Assembly (NCBI GenBank): GCA_023213315.1 | Contig: JAKCPI010005498.1 | Location: 59,770-123,769, forward strand | Length of the DNA: 64,000 bases | Source of the DNA: Euborellia annulipes | Lineage: Eukaryota; Arthropoda; Insecta; Dermaptera; Anisolabididae | Direction of reading: 5' to 3' | Part shown: in pieces, positions 1 through 33,984 of the stretch | How positions within the stretch are numbered: the stretch's first letter is position 1 | Layout: the number at the start of each line of letters is the position of its first letter | Program-made: the position numbers and the translations under genes | Notes under the pieces: generated by a model | Told to the model about the DNA's origin: nothing | What the model saw: only the letters and a program-made list of their open reading frames with translations | Databases searched by the model: none

Positions 1-156
1 ATCATTTGACCTTTTTTTTTAGCATTCAAATCTCGATCGAGCATTTTTTTTTTGCAATTGTTCTCCGGATTTGTGATATAAAATGAATTTATTATGAAAT
101 TTCAAAAAAAATAGTTCGAGATTTTGGGAAAAAGCTGGAGATTTCGGGAAAAGAGT

Positions 157-395
157 CAGCGGCGTAACTAGCCTTTGATAGAGGAAGGGGCGAAGCTCAA
201 CTAGTGCGACATTTTTCAAGTTGTAATATAATTTTAAAAGAAAACAATCTATGGAAAGAATATTATAAAATCACCGTCCCTGAGCTATATCTTAGATGCC
301 CTAGGGCGCCTATTTCGGTATCAAGGGACGCCAAAGGCTTGATGCGCCTGGTGCGTGGGGGGGGGGAGCTCCCCGCTTCGCCCCTAGCTAAATCC
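157..395 (+). mobile_element. hAT-like miniature element, probably truncated on the right
   Basis: Begins CAGCGGCGTAACTAG, the same terminal type as the complete element at 48540-48850 (in reverse) and a partial copy at 44185-44313. The shared interior contains a GGGCGCC/GGCGCC-rich core and runs of G. The right terminal repeat is not recognisable, so this copy looks truncated. It has no coding capacity. The remaining bases up to about 720 show nothing I recognise. Confidence 0.55.
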
Positions 396-719
396 TCATT
401 TTTAAGGCACATAGGCCACTTCAAATTGGGACCTTTGTGTCTATGGGGTGAGATTTTCTCCCCGAAGAAAATTCCTAACCTAAAAGGAAACATCGGCAAA
501 GTTTGAATTATTTCTCCATACAACAAAAAAAATTAGGTCTAGAAGACACACAACCCCCTCATTTTATTACACCATCTAGGCCTATGCAATTATAAAATTT
601 GTGTCTGTATAGCATCCATCAACAAATAATATTAACTAGAGTATTTTTAGTATACTATTACTATCTTTCACAACTCTAAAAGTATGATTATTAAACAAAA
701 TACAGTATTTATAAATTTA

Positions 720-955
720 TTTTGTTACATGACAATCATTTTTCCTATCTTTCTACGAGGTCCAAGAGTAATGTGTGCTTCAGGCAAATATGAGAATATA
801 GCTTTCTAAAAAAATTGATTTACTAAATTAAATTAAAATTTTTAGAGCCTATTTTGAGAAAATCTAAAAAAAAAAAAATCTGAAAAAGTACATGAGTATT
901 AGTTACTATTTGGTTAATAAAACTACATCACTCGCTTTATCCTATATATATATTT
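720..955 (-). repeat. TCTCTTACC-family repeat, partial
   Basis: Reverse-strand fragment of the dispersed family described at 3713-4372. It shares the stretch around the ATAGGAAAGATAGGAGAAATG-like segment and the following CTTTCAAATGTATATTCTC-like segment, both diverged. There is no open frame of note. Confidence 0.5.
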
Positions 956-969
956 TTTTCGTTGAGGTT

Positions 970-1230
970 TGTTTAAAGAAAGATGAGGGGGTCTGAAATA
1001 TGTAGAAAACTAGAGATCGGTCATTTTTAATGATTTTTTTTTTTTTTTTTTTTGCTATTTAAAGGACAAAATCCTCCCACCACAAATCCAAATTTAATTC
1101 ATGACCCTAAGAATGAAGAAAAGGGGGAAATAAGTAGGGGGCTGTCCCTCGAAAACGGTACGTTGTGGGAGGAAACGGGGGTCACATTTGGATTTAGGAG
1201 ATCATTTTACTTAAGAATCTGAAAGAATTA
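970..1230 (+). repeat. Dispersed repeat, inverted relative to a copy at 31530-31770
   Basis: Contains GATGAGGGGGTCTG, a poly-T run, and GGGGGCTGTCCC followed by CCAAATGTGAC-like sequence. The same landmarks occur in the opposite orientation downstream of the Piwi gene at 31530-31770. Class unknown. Confidence 0.45.
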
Positions 1231-1929
1231 TGTCGGGGCTTTTTTTCATGCCGACTTGTGTAATCAATTCAAAATTTTATTTGTCTGGGTGTGGGGTGGG
1301 TTAACCAACTTAAATAAGAAATTTTGTAGCTCTCTTCGTTCTTGAGATTTACTTACTACACACACATTCAGATTTACTTATTTGGAAATAGAGTCCCCCA
1401 TAACTTGTATTTCCACCATAATCTCGTCATCGAATTTCAAATTGCAATACTTTCTCAATATATTTTACATATACATGTATAAGTAAGAGATGTAAAATTT
1501 ATTAATTAATAATAATATTTCCTTAAAATAGCTAGCTTCATTTAATATATCTGTATTGTAAGGTAAAAGATTAATCCTAATCCCCTTAAGTCATAGACAA
1601 TTGGATTTCTCTGTACAAGTTTATAGGCTTTCTAATGAATTTATAAAAAGATAAGAAAGGTCACAGTAGCTTGAATTAACAAAGATTACTCAGAAAGAAA
1701 ATTTATAAAGGTATAATTGAAACAGGTATTTAAAAAAATATTGCTAAAATTGAAAAACACAGCACCTTTGAGAGAACTAACAGAGAAGTTCACCTAATAG
1801 ACTCAAGAGGCGCCACTGATCAAGCGCGCCTGCTGATTATGCAAAATATTTCCAGAAAAGAGAATTGTTTTGCCTATTTAATCGGGATCAAATTCTGGAG
1901 AGGGAAAGATTTGCAGCTTTAGCAATGTT
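1231..1929. other. AT-rich intergenic sequence, nothing recognised
   Basis: No open frame with recognisable protein similarity, no terminal repeats, and no RNA signature that I can see. Confidence 0.5.
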
Positions 1930-2165
1930 ATTACTTTCTCTTACCTATATATGTTAATATACAGTATATAGAGAGAAAATATTCATGTCAAAAATTCGAT
2001 GATGAGATTTTGATAGATATACACGTTTTGAGGTCCCCTGTATCCAAAAAACAGGTGACCTGTCTGTCTGTGTTTAATTTTAAGCATGAAGGAATTGAGC
2101 TACAAGGCTAAATTTATATTTATATTTAAGTTAGCATCCCTTTGAGGGGAAAAAGGGAAAGAGTT

Positions 2166-2200
<35 letters not shown>

Positions 2201-2690
2201 AGCGTGAAAATAAGCTTTTAATCAAAATCGGCCAGACTACTACTAGTGTGCTAGTACTTTACTGATGCACTCTTTCAGTTTTTTTCGATTTTCTCAAAAT
2301 TCGCTCCAACGATTTTGTTTAAAATGCCAAAATCAATTATTTTTTAGATGCTCTTTCAAATGTATATTCTCGTTTTGCCATTGAAAACTTCTGAAGACGC
2401 TTGAACTCCATAGGAAGAATAAGAGAAATGGTTGCCATGGTAACAAAATATAAATATTTTCCCATACTTGAATAAATTGTACCCCAGGGGCTTGGGTAGT
2501 TGGGCCCCTTTACCACCCGCGGTGGCGGCTTTTTTTTCATCTTGAATTCAAATGTACCCTACTGTCAGGAACTAAATATATCTCAACACAAAAAATCTGG
2601 TGTGACAAGCACGGTACACAACTTTCTATTGCCGAAGGGTAACAGAAAGCTGTGTGCTGTGCGACCAGTTACCACAAGATTTTTTCAAAT
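1930..2690 (+). repeat. TCTCTTACC-family repeat, near full length
   Basis: Starts TTACTTTCTCTTACC and carries the family landmarks in order: the left hairpin, TTTTGAGGTCCCCTG, a TGTCTGTCTGTGT run, CAGTTTTTTTCGATTTTCTC, and the right-end hairpin with TCTGGTGTGACAAGCAC. A (G)n run interrupts it near 2180-2200. No coding capacity. Confidence 0.65.
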
Positions 2691-2959
2691 ACGAAAGGAG
2701 AGGTGATAATCACTTCCGCTAGGTTAATCTCATAAACCTTGTAACCCGTATAGAAACTTCCTCACTAAAAACCAAATTGGTAGACTAATTATAATATTTT
2801 CTTTCTGGTTATTTAAAAAATAATAACGTTTTGATATATTCTTCGATTTTTAATTTAACCCTAGGTCCTATTATATTTTTTATTTTCTCTCGGAGATGCT
2901 CTCTCTCGTCTTGTGAACGACTCCCTTGAGACAGATAAAAAGTCTCGGTTGGTATTAAT

Positions 2960-3160
2960 CAGGAACCAAAAGTGGAGAGAGAGAGAGAGAGAGAGAGTGA
3001 GGCGGTTCTCTGTTATTAAATGGCTAAATGGATAGCTGTTAAAGGCTAAATGCGCGATAGCTGTTACGTCTAATAGCTCTTGGTGGTTTAGGCTGAGGGA
3101 AAGGGCTTTAGATTCCAATGGGTAGCTAAGCTCTCTTCTCTCTCTCTCTCTCTCTCGTAT
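2960..3160. repeat. (GA)n and (CT)n microsatellites
   Basis: A GA dinucleotide run sits at about 2973-2998 and a CT run at about 3133-3156. The two are complementary and face each other, so the intervening 130 bases could form the loop of a hairpin. The rest of 2700-3337 has nothing recognised. Confidence 0.7.
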
Positions 3161-3337
3161 GTGGGGATGATGTGAGGATGGATAAAATTAACACTCGCTC
3201 ACACAAATGCTCGCATGACCTCAATTCCCTCAAGAAGTGAAATTAAATAAAATAATTTCTTCAAACTACAACTTCAATTCTACTACTACAATAATATTTT
3301 GTTAAAAGTTTAAAACAAAAAATTTTGACCAAATGGC

Positions 3338-3692
3338 TTAAATAAGAATGCCTGGACCCCAATATATAGTCTATATTTTCATAATAACGGTTATAGTATA
3401 AAGTCTTATATGGCCTAAGTTGCCGAAAGGACCAGGGCCGGATCTAGGGGGGAAGGGGCAGTGGGTGCATGTGCCCCGTGTGGCAGATATCAGGGGGCGG
3501 CAATTAAAGAAAGATTTACTAAAAAAAAGGTAAAATGATATGAATTTTGTGTAGGAAATTTTAAGGAGGGGGCGGCAAATTAAATTTTGCCCTCCTCCCC
3601 CTAAAAAATCTCGTAGTTCCGGCCCTGGAAAGAACTGTGTGTATGTGTGTGTGAATGTGAAAAAAGTGCGAGTGTTTTTATAAAAAAAAAAA
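3338..3692 (+). mobile_element. tRNA-SINE-1, 5' truncated, interrupted by a hAT element
   Basis: Matches the body and tail of the SINE described at 28093-28349 (AATGCCTGGACCCC, then TGGCCTAAGTTGCCGAAA, then TGTGTGAATGTG), lacking the tRNA-like head. A hAT-type element at 3433-3627 splits the GCCGAAA segment. Confidence 0.7.
3433..3627. mobile_element. hAT-type miniature element with 8-bp target duplication
   Basis: Termini CAGGGCCGGATC and GGAACTACGAGA (reading in from the right, CAGGGCCGGAAC) form an inverted repeat. The flanks GAAAGGAC (3425-3432) and GAAAGAAC (3628-3635) are an 8-bp duplication with one mismatch, as expected for hAT. Interior is G/C-homopolymer rich and non-coding. Inserted in a SINE. 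Confidence 0.8.
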
Positions 3693-3712
3693 AAACTTTT
3701 GAATCTTAATTA

Positions 3713-4372
3713 TTTTTACTTTCTCTTACCTGTATATATGTTAATATATATAGAGAGAAAGTATTGGGTTCATGTCAAAAATTCGATTTCGAGACTTTGA
3801 CGGATATACACGTTTTGAGGTCCCATTAATCCAAAAAAAAGTGATTTTGCGACATGGTCTGTCTGTGTGTTTGTGTGTGTAACGAAAAGAGCTAGGAAGT
3901 TGAAATTTTATATTTAAGTTAGGCACCCCCCTGAGACATCCCAGATAGCACAGTACGTCTTATGTACGTACATAAGACGTACTGTGCTATCTGGGATGAC
4001 ACGAAGCTTTTGAACAAAATTAACCAAAGAGTACTCGTACTTTACTGATGCACTCTTTCAGTTTTTTTCGATTTTCTCAAAATTTGCTCCAACGATTTTT
4101 TTTTTTAAATTCAAAAATCAATTATTTTTTAGATTCTCTTTAAAATGTATATTCTCATTTTGTCATTGAAATCTTCTGAAGACCACTTTACTCTTGTACT
4201 CCATAGAAAAGATAGGAGAAATGGTTCCCATGGTAACAAAATATAAATATTTTCCCATACTTATAAATTTTACATCTTGAAAATCCATGTCGACACAAAA
4301 AATCTGGTCTGACAAGCACAGAACACAACTTTCGATTACCGAAGGTAAGAGAAAGTTGTGTGCTCTGTCTTT
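3713..4372 (+). repeat. TCTCTTACC-family repeat, reference copy
   Basis: Left end is a hairpin: ACTTTCTCTTACC, an AT-rich loop, then AGAGAGAAAGT. The body carries TTTTGAGGTCCC, a TCTGTCTGTGT run and CAAAATTTGCTCCAACG. The right end is a second, roughly 100-nt hairpin running from AATCTGGTCTGACAAGCAC through TTACCGAAGGTAAGAGAAAG. I see at least twelve copies in the window and no protein-coding capacity. Class not recognised. Confidence 0.7.
3937..3998. repeat. Perfect 62-nt palindrome without spacer
   Basis: Two 31-nt arms starting CATCCCAGATAGCACAG are exact reverse complements meeting at GTAC/GTAC. It interrupts the TCTCTTACC-family copy at a point where other copies are continuous. Confidence 0.9.
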
Positions 4373-4559
4373 CTGCACAAATTGACATCACATTTAGCCT
4401 GATCTGATTAGCCGTTCGAAATCTACAGTGGTTTAAACTTTCAAATTAGAATTTACCGGCGCGGTAAAATGGAATGATAGGAAAAAAATAAATAGTGAAA
4501 TCTTTAAACGAAAAATCATTCTTTCTAACCGTATATTCATCATAATTATACCTCTTAAG

Positions 4560-5046
4560 CAAGGGCGGATACAGGAGGGGGGGGGGTAAAGGGTGTAATT
4601 ACCCCTCTGAGATTTGAAATAAATACTTTTTTTCGAAAAAAAAAAAAAATGTATTTTTAATGTAAAATTTTGAAATTTTTTTTTTTTTTTTTTTTTTTTT
4701 AAGGTCCTTCTCGGCATCTAAAGCCATTTAGACCCCATCCCTATTTATTTCAAATGATTTGTATCAATCAAATGAAATAAATTTTTCTCGCTTGGGATGG
4801 GAAGCGAACCCGGGACTCCGGTGCGAGAAGCCAATGTCTTCCCACTGAGCCACGGCTCCCGGGCAAATTTTGAAAATTAATACTTAAAAATTTGATTTGT
4901 ATTTATATTCTGGCAAACAAGTACAGAATGCGCCTTTAAATTACCGAAATTAAGAAAAAAATGTGCTGTGCGACCAGTCACTCCAGATTACCCCCCCCCG
5001 AGAAACACCTCTGGATCCGGGGGGGGGGCCCTTGCATCCCGCACTG
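4560..5046. mobile_element. hAT-type element with perfect 8-bp target duplication
   Basis: Left end CAAGGGCGGATACAGG; right end reads inward CAGTGCGGGATGCAAGGG. Flanked by CTCTTAAG on both sides (4552-4559 and 5047-5054). Related to the element at 49045-49311 and, like it, carries a diverged copy of the TCTCTTACC-family right hairpin (4900-4985). A tRNA-type SINE is nested at 4677-4864. Confidence 0.8.
4677..4864 (-). mobile_element. tRNA-SINE-2, complete, nested in a hAT element
   Basis: On the minus strand the head reads GGGAGCCGTGGCTCAGTGGG with box A (TGGCTCAGTGG) and box B (GGTTCGCTTCC). It is followed by a body ending in an A-tail (the T-run at 4677-4700). Flanked by AAATTTTGAAA on both sides, an 11-bp target duplication. 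Not a functional tRNA gene: the acceptor arms do not pair as a tRNA and a SINE tail follows. Confidence 0.75.
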
Positions 5047-5054
5047 CTCTTAAG

Positions 5055-5902
5055 ACAGTGGAGTTATTCAACCAGCTAAACTTTTTCTTGCTTCTTGGGG
5101 CAATATTCAAGCTTCGAGAGATAAAGATCGAGTCAAGGTGATCAAAGTCACTTTGAGTTTGAAGTTGAGTTTCTTACGAAAGCGAGCATTTATTTTAAAT
5201 GAATTAATATTTAATAACAATTTAAAAAAAAAAATCATTTCTGGTACGACAATTCTGAATAGATATAGTTAAGCACCGCGGGACAATGTTAAATAATATA
5301 TTTTAAATTTCCTTTTAAATTAATTCACTTGTGGCACCATCTATCAGTAACTTTAAGAACTTGTTGATAGTCTAGTGATTTTACCGCCTATTTTATAATA
5401 TTTAGGATAAAAGATTAAGAAATTATTTGCTCGTCATTAAACATGAGCAAACAATATTTTATCTCGAAGAAGAACACTTTTGTAGAAAGTATCCAGGAAA
5501 TAAAAAAAATTACTAATTAAAAGCAGATGAAGAGCTGTTTTAAAAAAATAAAAAAAAAAAAACCTTATCAAGCAATTTTTCTTTCTATTTCGTAACAACA
5601 AAAAAATTTATGAATAGCGTCTCAACTCAATATCATCTCAAAGTATAAAGAGGTTTAGTAGGTAATTTAATGATGAATATTTTATACCTGGAATAGATGA
5701 TGAGGAAATAAAAAGACTAGCAGCTATTGATTATTTCATTTATTAACGCTCACTAGACTCAGGGGCGGTTTTAGGCATTTGCCGCCTTTAGACAGTGTAA
5801 GGTTGGTCGAATTGGTTTCAATTTTAATCCAAAGGGTAGGCATATCGCCTGCTGAGAATGCTGAGCTAGAACACCTCTGATAAACTGTTCTGGACATAGA
5901 AG
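5055..5902. other. Intergenic, nothing recognised apart from a hAT-like end
   Basis: CAGGGGCGGTTTTAGGC at 5760 resembles a hAT-type left terminus, but I cannot find its partner. The rest is AT-rich with no coding signal. Confidence 0.35.
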
Positions 5903-7321
5903 CAGGGGTGTACCGGGGGGGGGAGGGGGGTCCCCAGGCCCCGAGCCGGCAACCGCCCCCCAAATATTTGTCTTTGAGAGGCCCCTGGGCATTTGGTGTA
6001 GGAAAATAATAGGAAAATTAGATTTCTAATCATCACCTATTCATTTTATCCAATTATAACCGCCTAACAAAAAACGACGGAAACACACCAAGCGGCGAGA
6101 GTTCGAACTAACTAAATAACAAGCTTGTTGTTTGATTCTCTTATGCACGTGACAATCAAGTTCCAAGAATACCTTGGTTCCAAGTAAAATGGAAATTGTT
6201 AGAAATTTATTTTGATATAAGACATTTATATAATAAAAAAATAAGAAATAGGATTTTTATCAAATACAAACTTAGGCCTATATGGTAGAAAATTTTAGGA
6301 TACACAATTTTACAAGTGAATAGAGAGTGTGAGAGTAATTAAACTAAATATAAATACCATTAATAATAATCCCGAGTCGACCTCGCAGAGTGAGACTAAC
6401 AAGGCGAAGAAAAATGACGATCATTAAAATTAATAATCCATTATCCAAGAAGCACTGATTAAAACACTGATGAGCACTAATAATCACAAAATAAAACAAA
6501 CTTTTAATAAAAAACGCAAATATGCAATGAATAAATGTCGCGTGAAAAGCCAACTGACCCTGAACTGACCTGACTCTCAAAGAGTATAAAGAGAGCGTAC
6601 TCAATGTTAATTTCTGGTTTTTGTCCGCCATTACGGTAACCCAATCAGAACGCAGGGAATTTGGACAAAATTCAAACCAAATTTTAGCCGCTAAATTTAA
6701 AATTATGTATTTCGTGTAAATATATATGAATATTATTTTACTGTTAATAAGTAAAAATTTTTTTTCTTTAATATAGAAATAATCTGGGTATTTTTTATAA
6801 CATAAACATCAGATGTTTTGGAAATATAAACTATTTATTTTAAAAAAATACAGATTAATATATATATTTTATACCTTTTGGGGTACAGAATATAAAAAAG
6901 GAATAAAAAAATTTATAATATGTAAAAATGAACAAAAATACACAATAGCTTTCTCCTTTAAAAATGGGGGGGGGGGGGGGAATTCAAAAAGGAGTAGGAG
7001 AGATGGCGTGTAGAATGAAGGCATTTTTTTAAATCTGGTAATAGAAACTTGTGCATATATCTGGTAGTATGGTACATACATTAGAATCAGGGAGGTATTA
7101 GAATTCATATGTAAAATTTATAAACATCAGGCAAAAACGGGGTTCAGAGATAAACGGTATTTTAAAAATATTTTTGTGTATGGAGGAGGGGGGATATTTA
7201 AAAATTAGTTCGCCCCCCCCCCCCCCCCCGAAAAAATTCAATATAAATCTCTGGTACAAAATGTATATAGGCCCCCTCTTCTAGAGAAGCCCCAGGCCCC
7301 AAATGTCTCGGTACGCCCCTG
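5903..7321. mobile_element. 1.4-kb non-autonomous hAT-type element
   Basis: Left terminus CAGGGGTGTACCG and right terminus CGGTACGCCCCTG are inverted repeats. Flanks CATAGAAG and CATAGAAA form an 8-bp duplication with one mismatch. Long G and C runs sit next to or inside it (5915, 6967, 7213). I see no transposase frame; the interior is AT-rich. Confidence 0.7.
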
Positions 7322-7325
7322 CATA

Positions 7326-7560
7326 GAAATTCAAGAAAATGATTTTTTTTAATTATAATTTTACAATTTGAGCTTAAAGGGCCCGGGTCCCCTCAGGAAA
7401 AAAATTCAATAAAATGATTTTTTTTAATTATAATTTTAAGATTTGAGCTTAAAAGGGCCGGGCCTCATCAGGAAAAAATTTCAAGAAAATGATTTTTTTT
7501 TTAATTGAAATTTTAATCATGAAAATTATATTTTTATTAGAATTTTAAGGTTGGAGAGCA
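7326..7560 (+). repeat. Three tandem units of about 75 nt
   Basis: AATTCAAGAAAATGATTTT, then TTTGAGCTTAAAGGGCC, then CTCAGGAAAAA recurs three times head to tail with increasing divergence. The array sits just outside the hAT element at 5903-7321. Confidence 0.7.
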
Positions 7561-7631
7561 AAGGCCCCCCCCCCCCCCCCGGAGGACCTAGGCCTAGGGG
7601 ATATAGTTTTCCCTGCCCCCCTCTGTCTGCG

Positions 7632-7692
7632 GCTCTTCCGAAGGGTAAGAGAAAGTTGTGTGCTGTGCGACCCGTCACACCAGATTTTTATT
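7632..7692 (+). repeat. TCTCTTACC-family right-end fragment
   Basis: GAAGGGTAAGAGAAAGTTG through CGTCACACCAGATTTTT matches one arm of the family's right hairpin. Confidence 0.6.
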
Positions 7693-7924
7693 TCAGGGGA
7701 ATTTTTTTTTAATTTTTTTCCCTTAAATTTCTAGCTAGGGAGAGATAGGAGGGGAATATATATAGGTCCTCTTCTTATTATAAATTTCCGCATCTGAATC
7801 TAATAAAGTCTTAAATCTTTTTCTATTTTAATTTCGAATAATATATTTTTTTTAATAAGAAATAGAAAAATATTTTTGATAGATAATTAATAAATAATAT
7901 TTTAAAATTAATAGAGTATAGGCA

Positions 7925-8164
7925 AGTTAAGGCGGTATCACTCCGCCGATTTTCTTTTCTGATTGGCTGTTGCCAAAGTGGAGGGAGAAAAGGGGTCTAG
8001 GCAGTGATCCGGTCTAGGCCTCTACGCATTCGTTTTGCATTCGTGTTCGGCCATTCTCTCATATCCTTTTAAAGTTGTCTCCATCATCGTCGAAGATTTC
8101 TCGCCCGCCCATCTTAGACTTGAATTGATTGTGTCCATTCTCATCTTGAACCAATCTGCACAAT
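7925..8164 (+). promoter_or_regulatory. Putative promoter and 5' UTR of the Piwi gene
   Basis: A locally less AT-rich block just before the Piwi start. It contains an inverted CCAAT box (GATTGGCTG at about 7968) and an ATG-free leader running to the start codon at 8165. The base at -3 of that ATG is A, compatible with initiation. No clear TATA box at a useful distance. The transcription start cannot be fixed from sequence. Confidence 0.4.
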
Positions 8165-31128
<22,964 letters not shown>

Positions 31129-31529
31129 AGGAATTTTTCCTTTATTTTAATGCTATATTTTTTTATTAAGTTATGACATAAAAAAATAGAACTTATAGAT
31201 AATCATTTTTTTTATTTTTTTTTTTTAAAGAAATCAATTAGAAAACATTTTTGATTTCTCCATTCTTCACTCTTGTTTTTCTTTTATACTAACAATTATA
31301 CTAAAGCTAAGTATTATTATGAAAAAATAATAATAAAACATATATTTTTTGGAATAGTAAATTTTTCTTTTAAATCCCTTCCTAAGTTAAAAATGTTGAA
31401 TTGTTTAGTCGAATACCTTTCCATAACGGTTGCTGTCTCCAGTGAAATTTACATTGGCACTGAAGATGGCAACGGTTCTGGTTATCGAAACGTGGCCTTG
31501 ATTCAAGTATAATAAAGGCGTTCGACAAA

Positions 31530-31770
31530 AAACTGTTTTCATTCCTCCCGACTCGAATTCGGGGGACAGCCCCCTCCTTATTTCACCTTTCCATTAATTT
31601 TAGGGCCATTAATTACATTTGGAAGGATGAAAAGGAATGTTTTAGCCGATTTTTAAATAATCGATTTTTTCTGTTGTTTTTTTTTTTTTTGCAATTTTTT
31701 CCCTGATTTTCTACTCTTCCACCTATCAGACCTCCCTCATCCTACCTTAAATATCCCTAAAAAAAAAAAA
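31530..31770 (-). repeat. Dispersed repeat, copy of 970-1230
   Basis: GGGGGACAGCCCCC and the GACCTCCCTCATCC end mirror the copy near the window start. Lies just beyond the Piwi 3' end. Confidence 0.45.
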
Positions 31771-31784
31771 AGTATAAATGATAA

Positions 31785-32035
31785 AGCGAGTCAGGTGTGA
31801 GCGATTCCGAAGCCCTCGCAAGGAGATGGAAGATTCACAGCTCCACGGTGCACAGTCGGTCGAATTCGCAAATATTTAAGAACATAGATATAATTTTAAA
31901 TTTGTAAAAAAAAAAAAAGATAGCTATAAACGTATAAAAATATTTGCGAATTCGACCGACTGTTCAGCGTGAAGATGTGAATCTTCCATCTCCTTGCGAG
32001 GGATTCGGAATTGCTTACACCAGATTCGCTAGAAA
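31785..32035. mobile_element. Foldback element
   Basis: CTCGCAAGGAGATGGAAGATTC and CGGTCGAATTCGCAAATATTT are mirrored at 31940-32010. Followed by a SINE-2 head fragment (32060-32130). No other feature before 32550. Confidence 0.65.
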
Positions 32036-32551
32036 TTGCCAAAAAAAAAAAAAAAAAACAGCGAACCCGCGACCCTTGGTAGGGTGATTCTACAGCTCCC
32101 CCTCCCCTCCCCGCAAGTCTCAAACACTCACTAGGAGGAGTTATGGCCCACATTGAGAACCTCGGATTTAGATGATGCGGCCCAGATTAGAAGAGGACAA
32201 AAAATTGTTGTAAAAATAAAATAAATGAAGATAGTTCCAATCTAGAATTGAAACATGACTTTTGTTTTCATTAAATAAAGATTGACAGAAAAAAGATCCA
32301 TTTTTGTTATTTTCTTCATAAAAATAAAATATTATTAGGCCTATTAGGTTTTTAAAAGATTTGGGTAGAAATAAATAATGAAAATCTTGCCTAACTATAG
32401 GGTCAACAGTATTTTTTTTAAATAAATTTTTGCCATTATGGTTTATTTTTGTTAGGAATTAATAATATAATTTAACTAAAAAAATTTCAACGTTTCGGTC
32501 ATTATTTCTGCAGCTGTTGTATTTATTCACTTTGAACTGAGGAGGTTGGAT

Positions 32552-33030
32552 TTATTACTTTCTCTTGCCTCTATATACTGTATGTTAATAAATAAGAAAG
32601 TATTGGATCCATTTCAAAAATTTGATGTTGAGATTTTGATGGATATACAGGTTTTGAGGTCCCCCGAATCCAAAAAAGTGGTTTTCGCAAAATTGTCTTT
32701 CTGTGTGTGTCTGTGAACAAAATATCTCAATAACGAAAAGAGCTACGAGGTTGACATTTTATATTAAGTTGGGTATCCTCCTGGGACGTGACAGAAAAGC
32801 TTTTGAACAAAATCGGCCAAAAAGTACTAGTACTTTAATAATGCACTTTTTCAGTTTTTTTCGATTTTCTCAAAATTCACTCCAACGATTTTGATTAAAA
32901 TTCAAAAATTATCTATTTTTTAAATGCTCTTTAAAATGTATATATTCTCATTTTGTCATTGAAATCTTTTAAAGACCACACTTTACTCTTAGAAGGTTTT
33001 GTGCGACCAGCCACACCAGTTTTTTTTAAG
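32552..33030 (+). repeat. TCTCTTACC-family repeat
   Basis: TTACTTTCTCTTGCC start, TTTTGAGGTCCCCCG, TGTGTGTCTGTG and CAGTTTTTTTCGATTTTCTC in family order; right end truncated near GACCAGCCACACCAG. Confidence 0.65.
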
Positions 33031-33119
33031 GATTAGACACCTGCAAGTTTATATTTTAAAGAAATTTGCATTTCCTACAATGTCAGCCACCTTCATCTTT
33101 TGCTAGGATTCTATTCACT

Positions 33120-33472
33120 TCTTAACATAGTAGTCCAAGAGCTGGTGACAAAAATGGGCAAGAGTTTTCTGAAGGCTAATATTTTCAGAATAGGTTGCAT
33201 TTTAGTAATGGATAGAATTTGGCATTTGGCGGGAATAAGCCGGTAAAGCTGCGGGAAGATGGTTTTTCTCAAATATACCGCATAGTTTTGGAGATATTTG
33301 CGACCATCTTCCCGCAACTTTACCCGCTTATTCCCGCTGAAGGCTCCCCCGGTACTGGAAGTGCTGACTCTAGAGTTTATTTCCATCATTAAAATGCAAC
33401 CTATTCTGAAAATATTAGCCTTCAGAAAACTCTTGCCCATTTTCGTCGCCAGCTCTCCGACTATAGTAATAA
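33120..33472. mobile_element. Foldback element with GC-richer arms
   Basis: GTCCAAGAGCTGGTGACAAA and AAGAGTTTTCTGAAGGCTAA face their complements at 33400-33465; the inner arms GCGGGAAGATGG face CCATCTTCCCGC. The open frames across it are by-products of the palindrome. Confidence 0.75.
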
Positions 33473-33984
33473 AAGCAACTTCTTGTGTGAGCTGTAGTAA
33501 ATCTATCATCTTCTCAATGGGATTTTAATTGAAATTGTGCCCCTCTTATTTCCCGGGATTATTTTTTATAAATTATATATAAATACTTATATATGTGTTA
33601 TAACATTTTATTAATTAAATATATAATATATAATTATAAAATAAATTTATAACATTAGCATAGTAACAATATAGATTTTGATATGAATTTAGAAGATAAC
33701 AAAATTAATGAATAAACAAAAAGCAGCCAAATAATACTATTGATTTGAATTGATGTACTTCTATTTATTATAGAAATGATTAAAAATAAATTTTATTTAG
33801 AGAGAGAAATGGACGCCAGCGAAAAATTTAATCAATTTTATGAACAATTAACGGTAAAAAGATTTAATTTTTAAATTATCTAATTGAATATATATATATA
33901 TATATATCTATTTTAAAAGAAAATTTTTTCTTAAGTTATTTTACAATATAATAATAGAGAGAAATAAATTATTTTTGAGATATA

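Noticed and set aside
4433..4717. 94-residue minus-strand frame with Lys and Phe runs
   Set aside because: Produced by poly-A/T of a SINE tail and a hAT element.
4800..4864. tRNA-like sequence that could be a tRNA gene
   Set aside because: Has A and B boxes but is followed by a SINE body and tail with target duplication, and does not fold as a tRNA. The same applies to 9818, 10000, 15990, 22300 and the SINE-1 heads.
31450..31490. Hammerhead-like CTGAAGA ... ATCGAAACGT just after the Piwi gene
   Set aside because: The cleavage position is G, which hammerheads do not allow, and helix II is broken. At most a very old remnant.
33111..33509. 132-residue minus-strand open frame and its plus-strand mirror
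   Set aside because: It spans a foldback element; the protein is partly its own inverted translation and matches no family.
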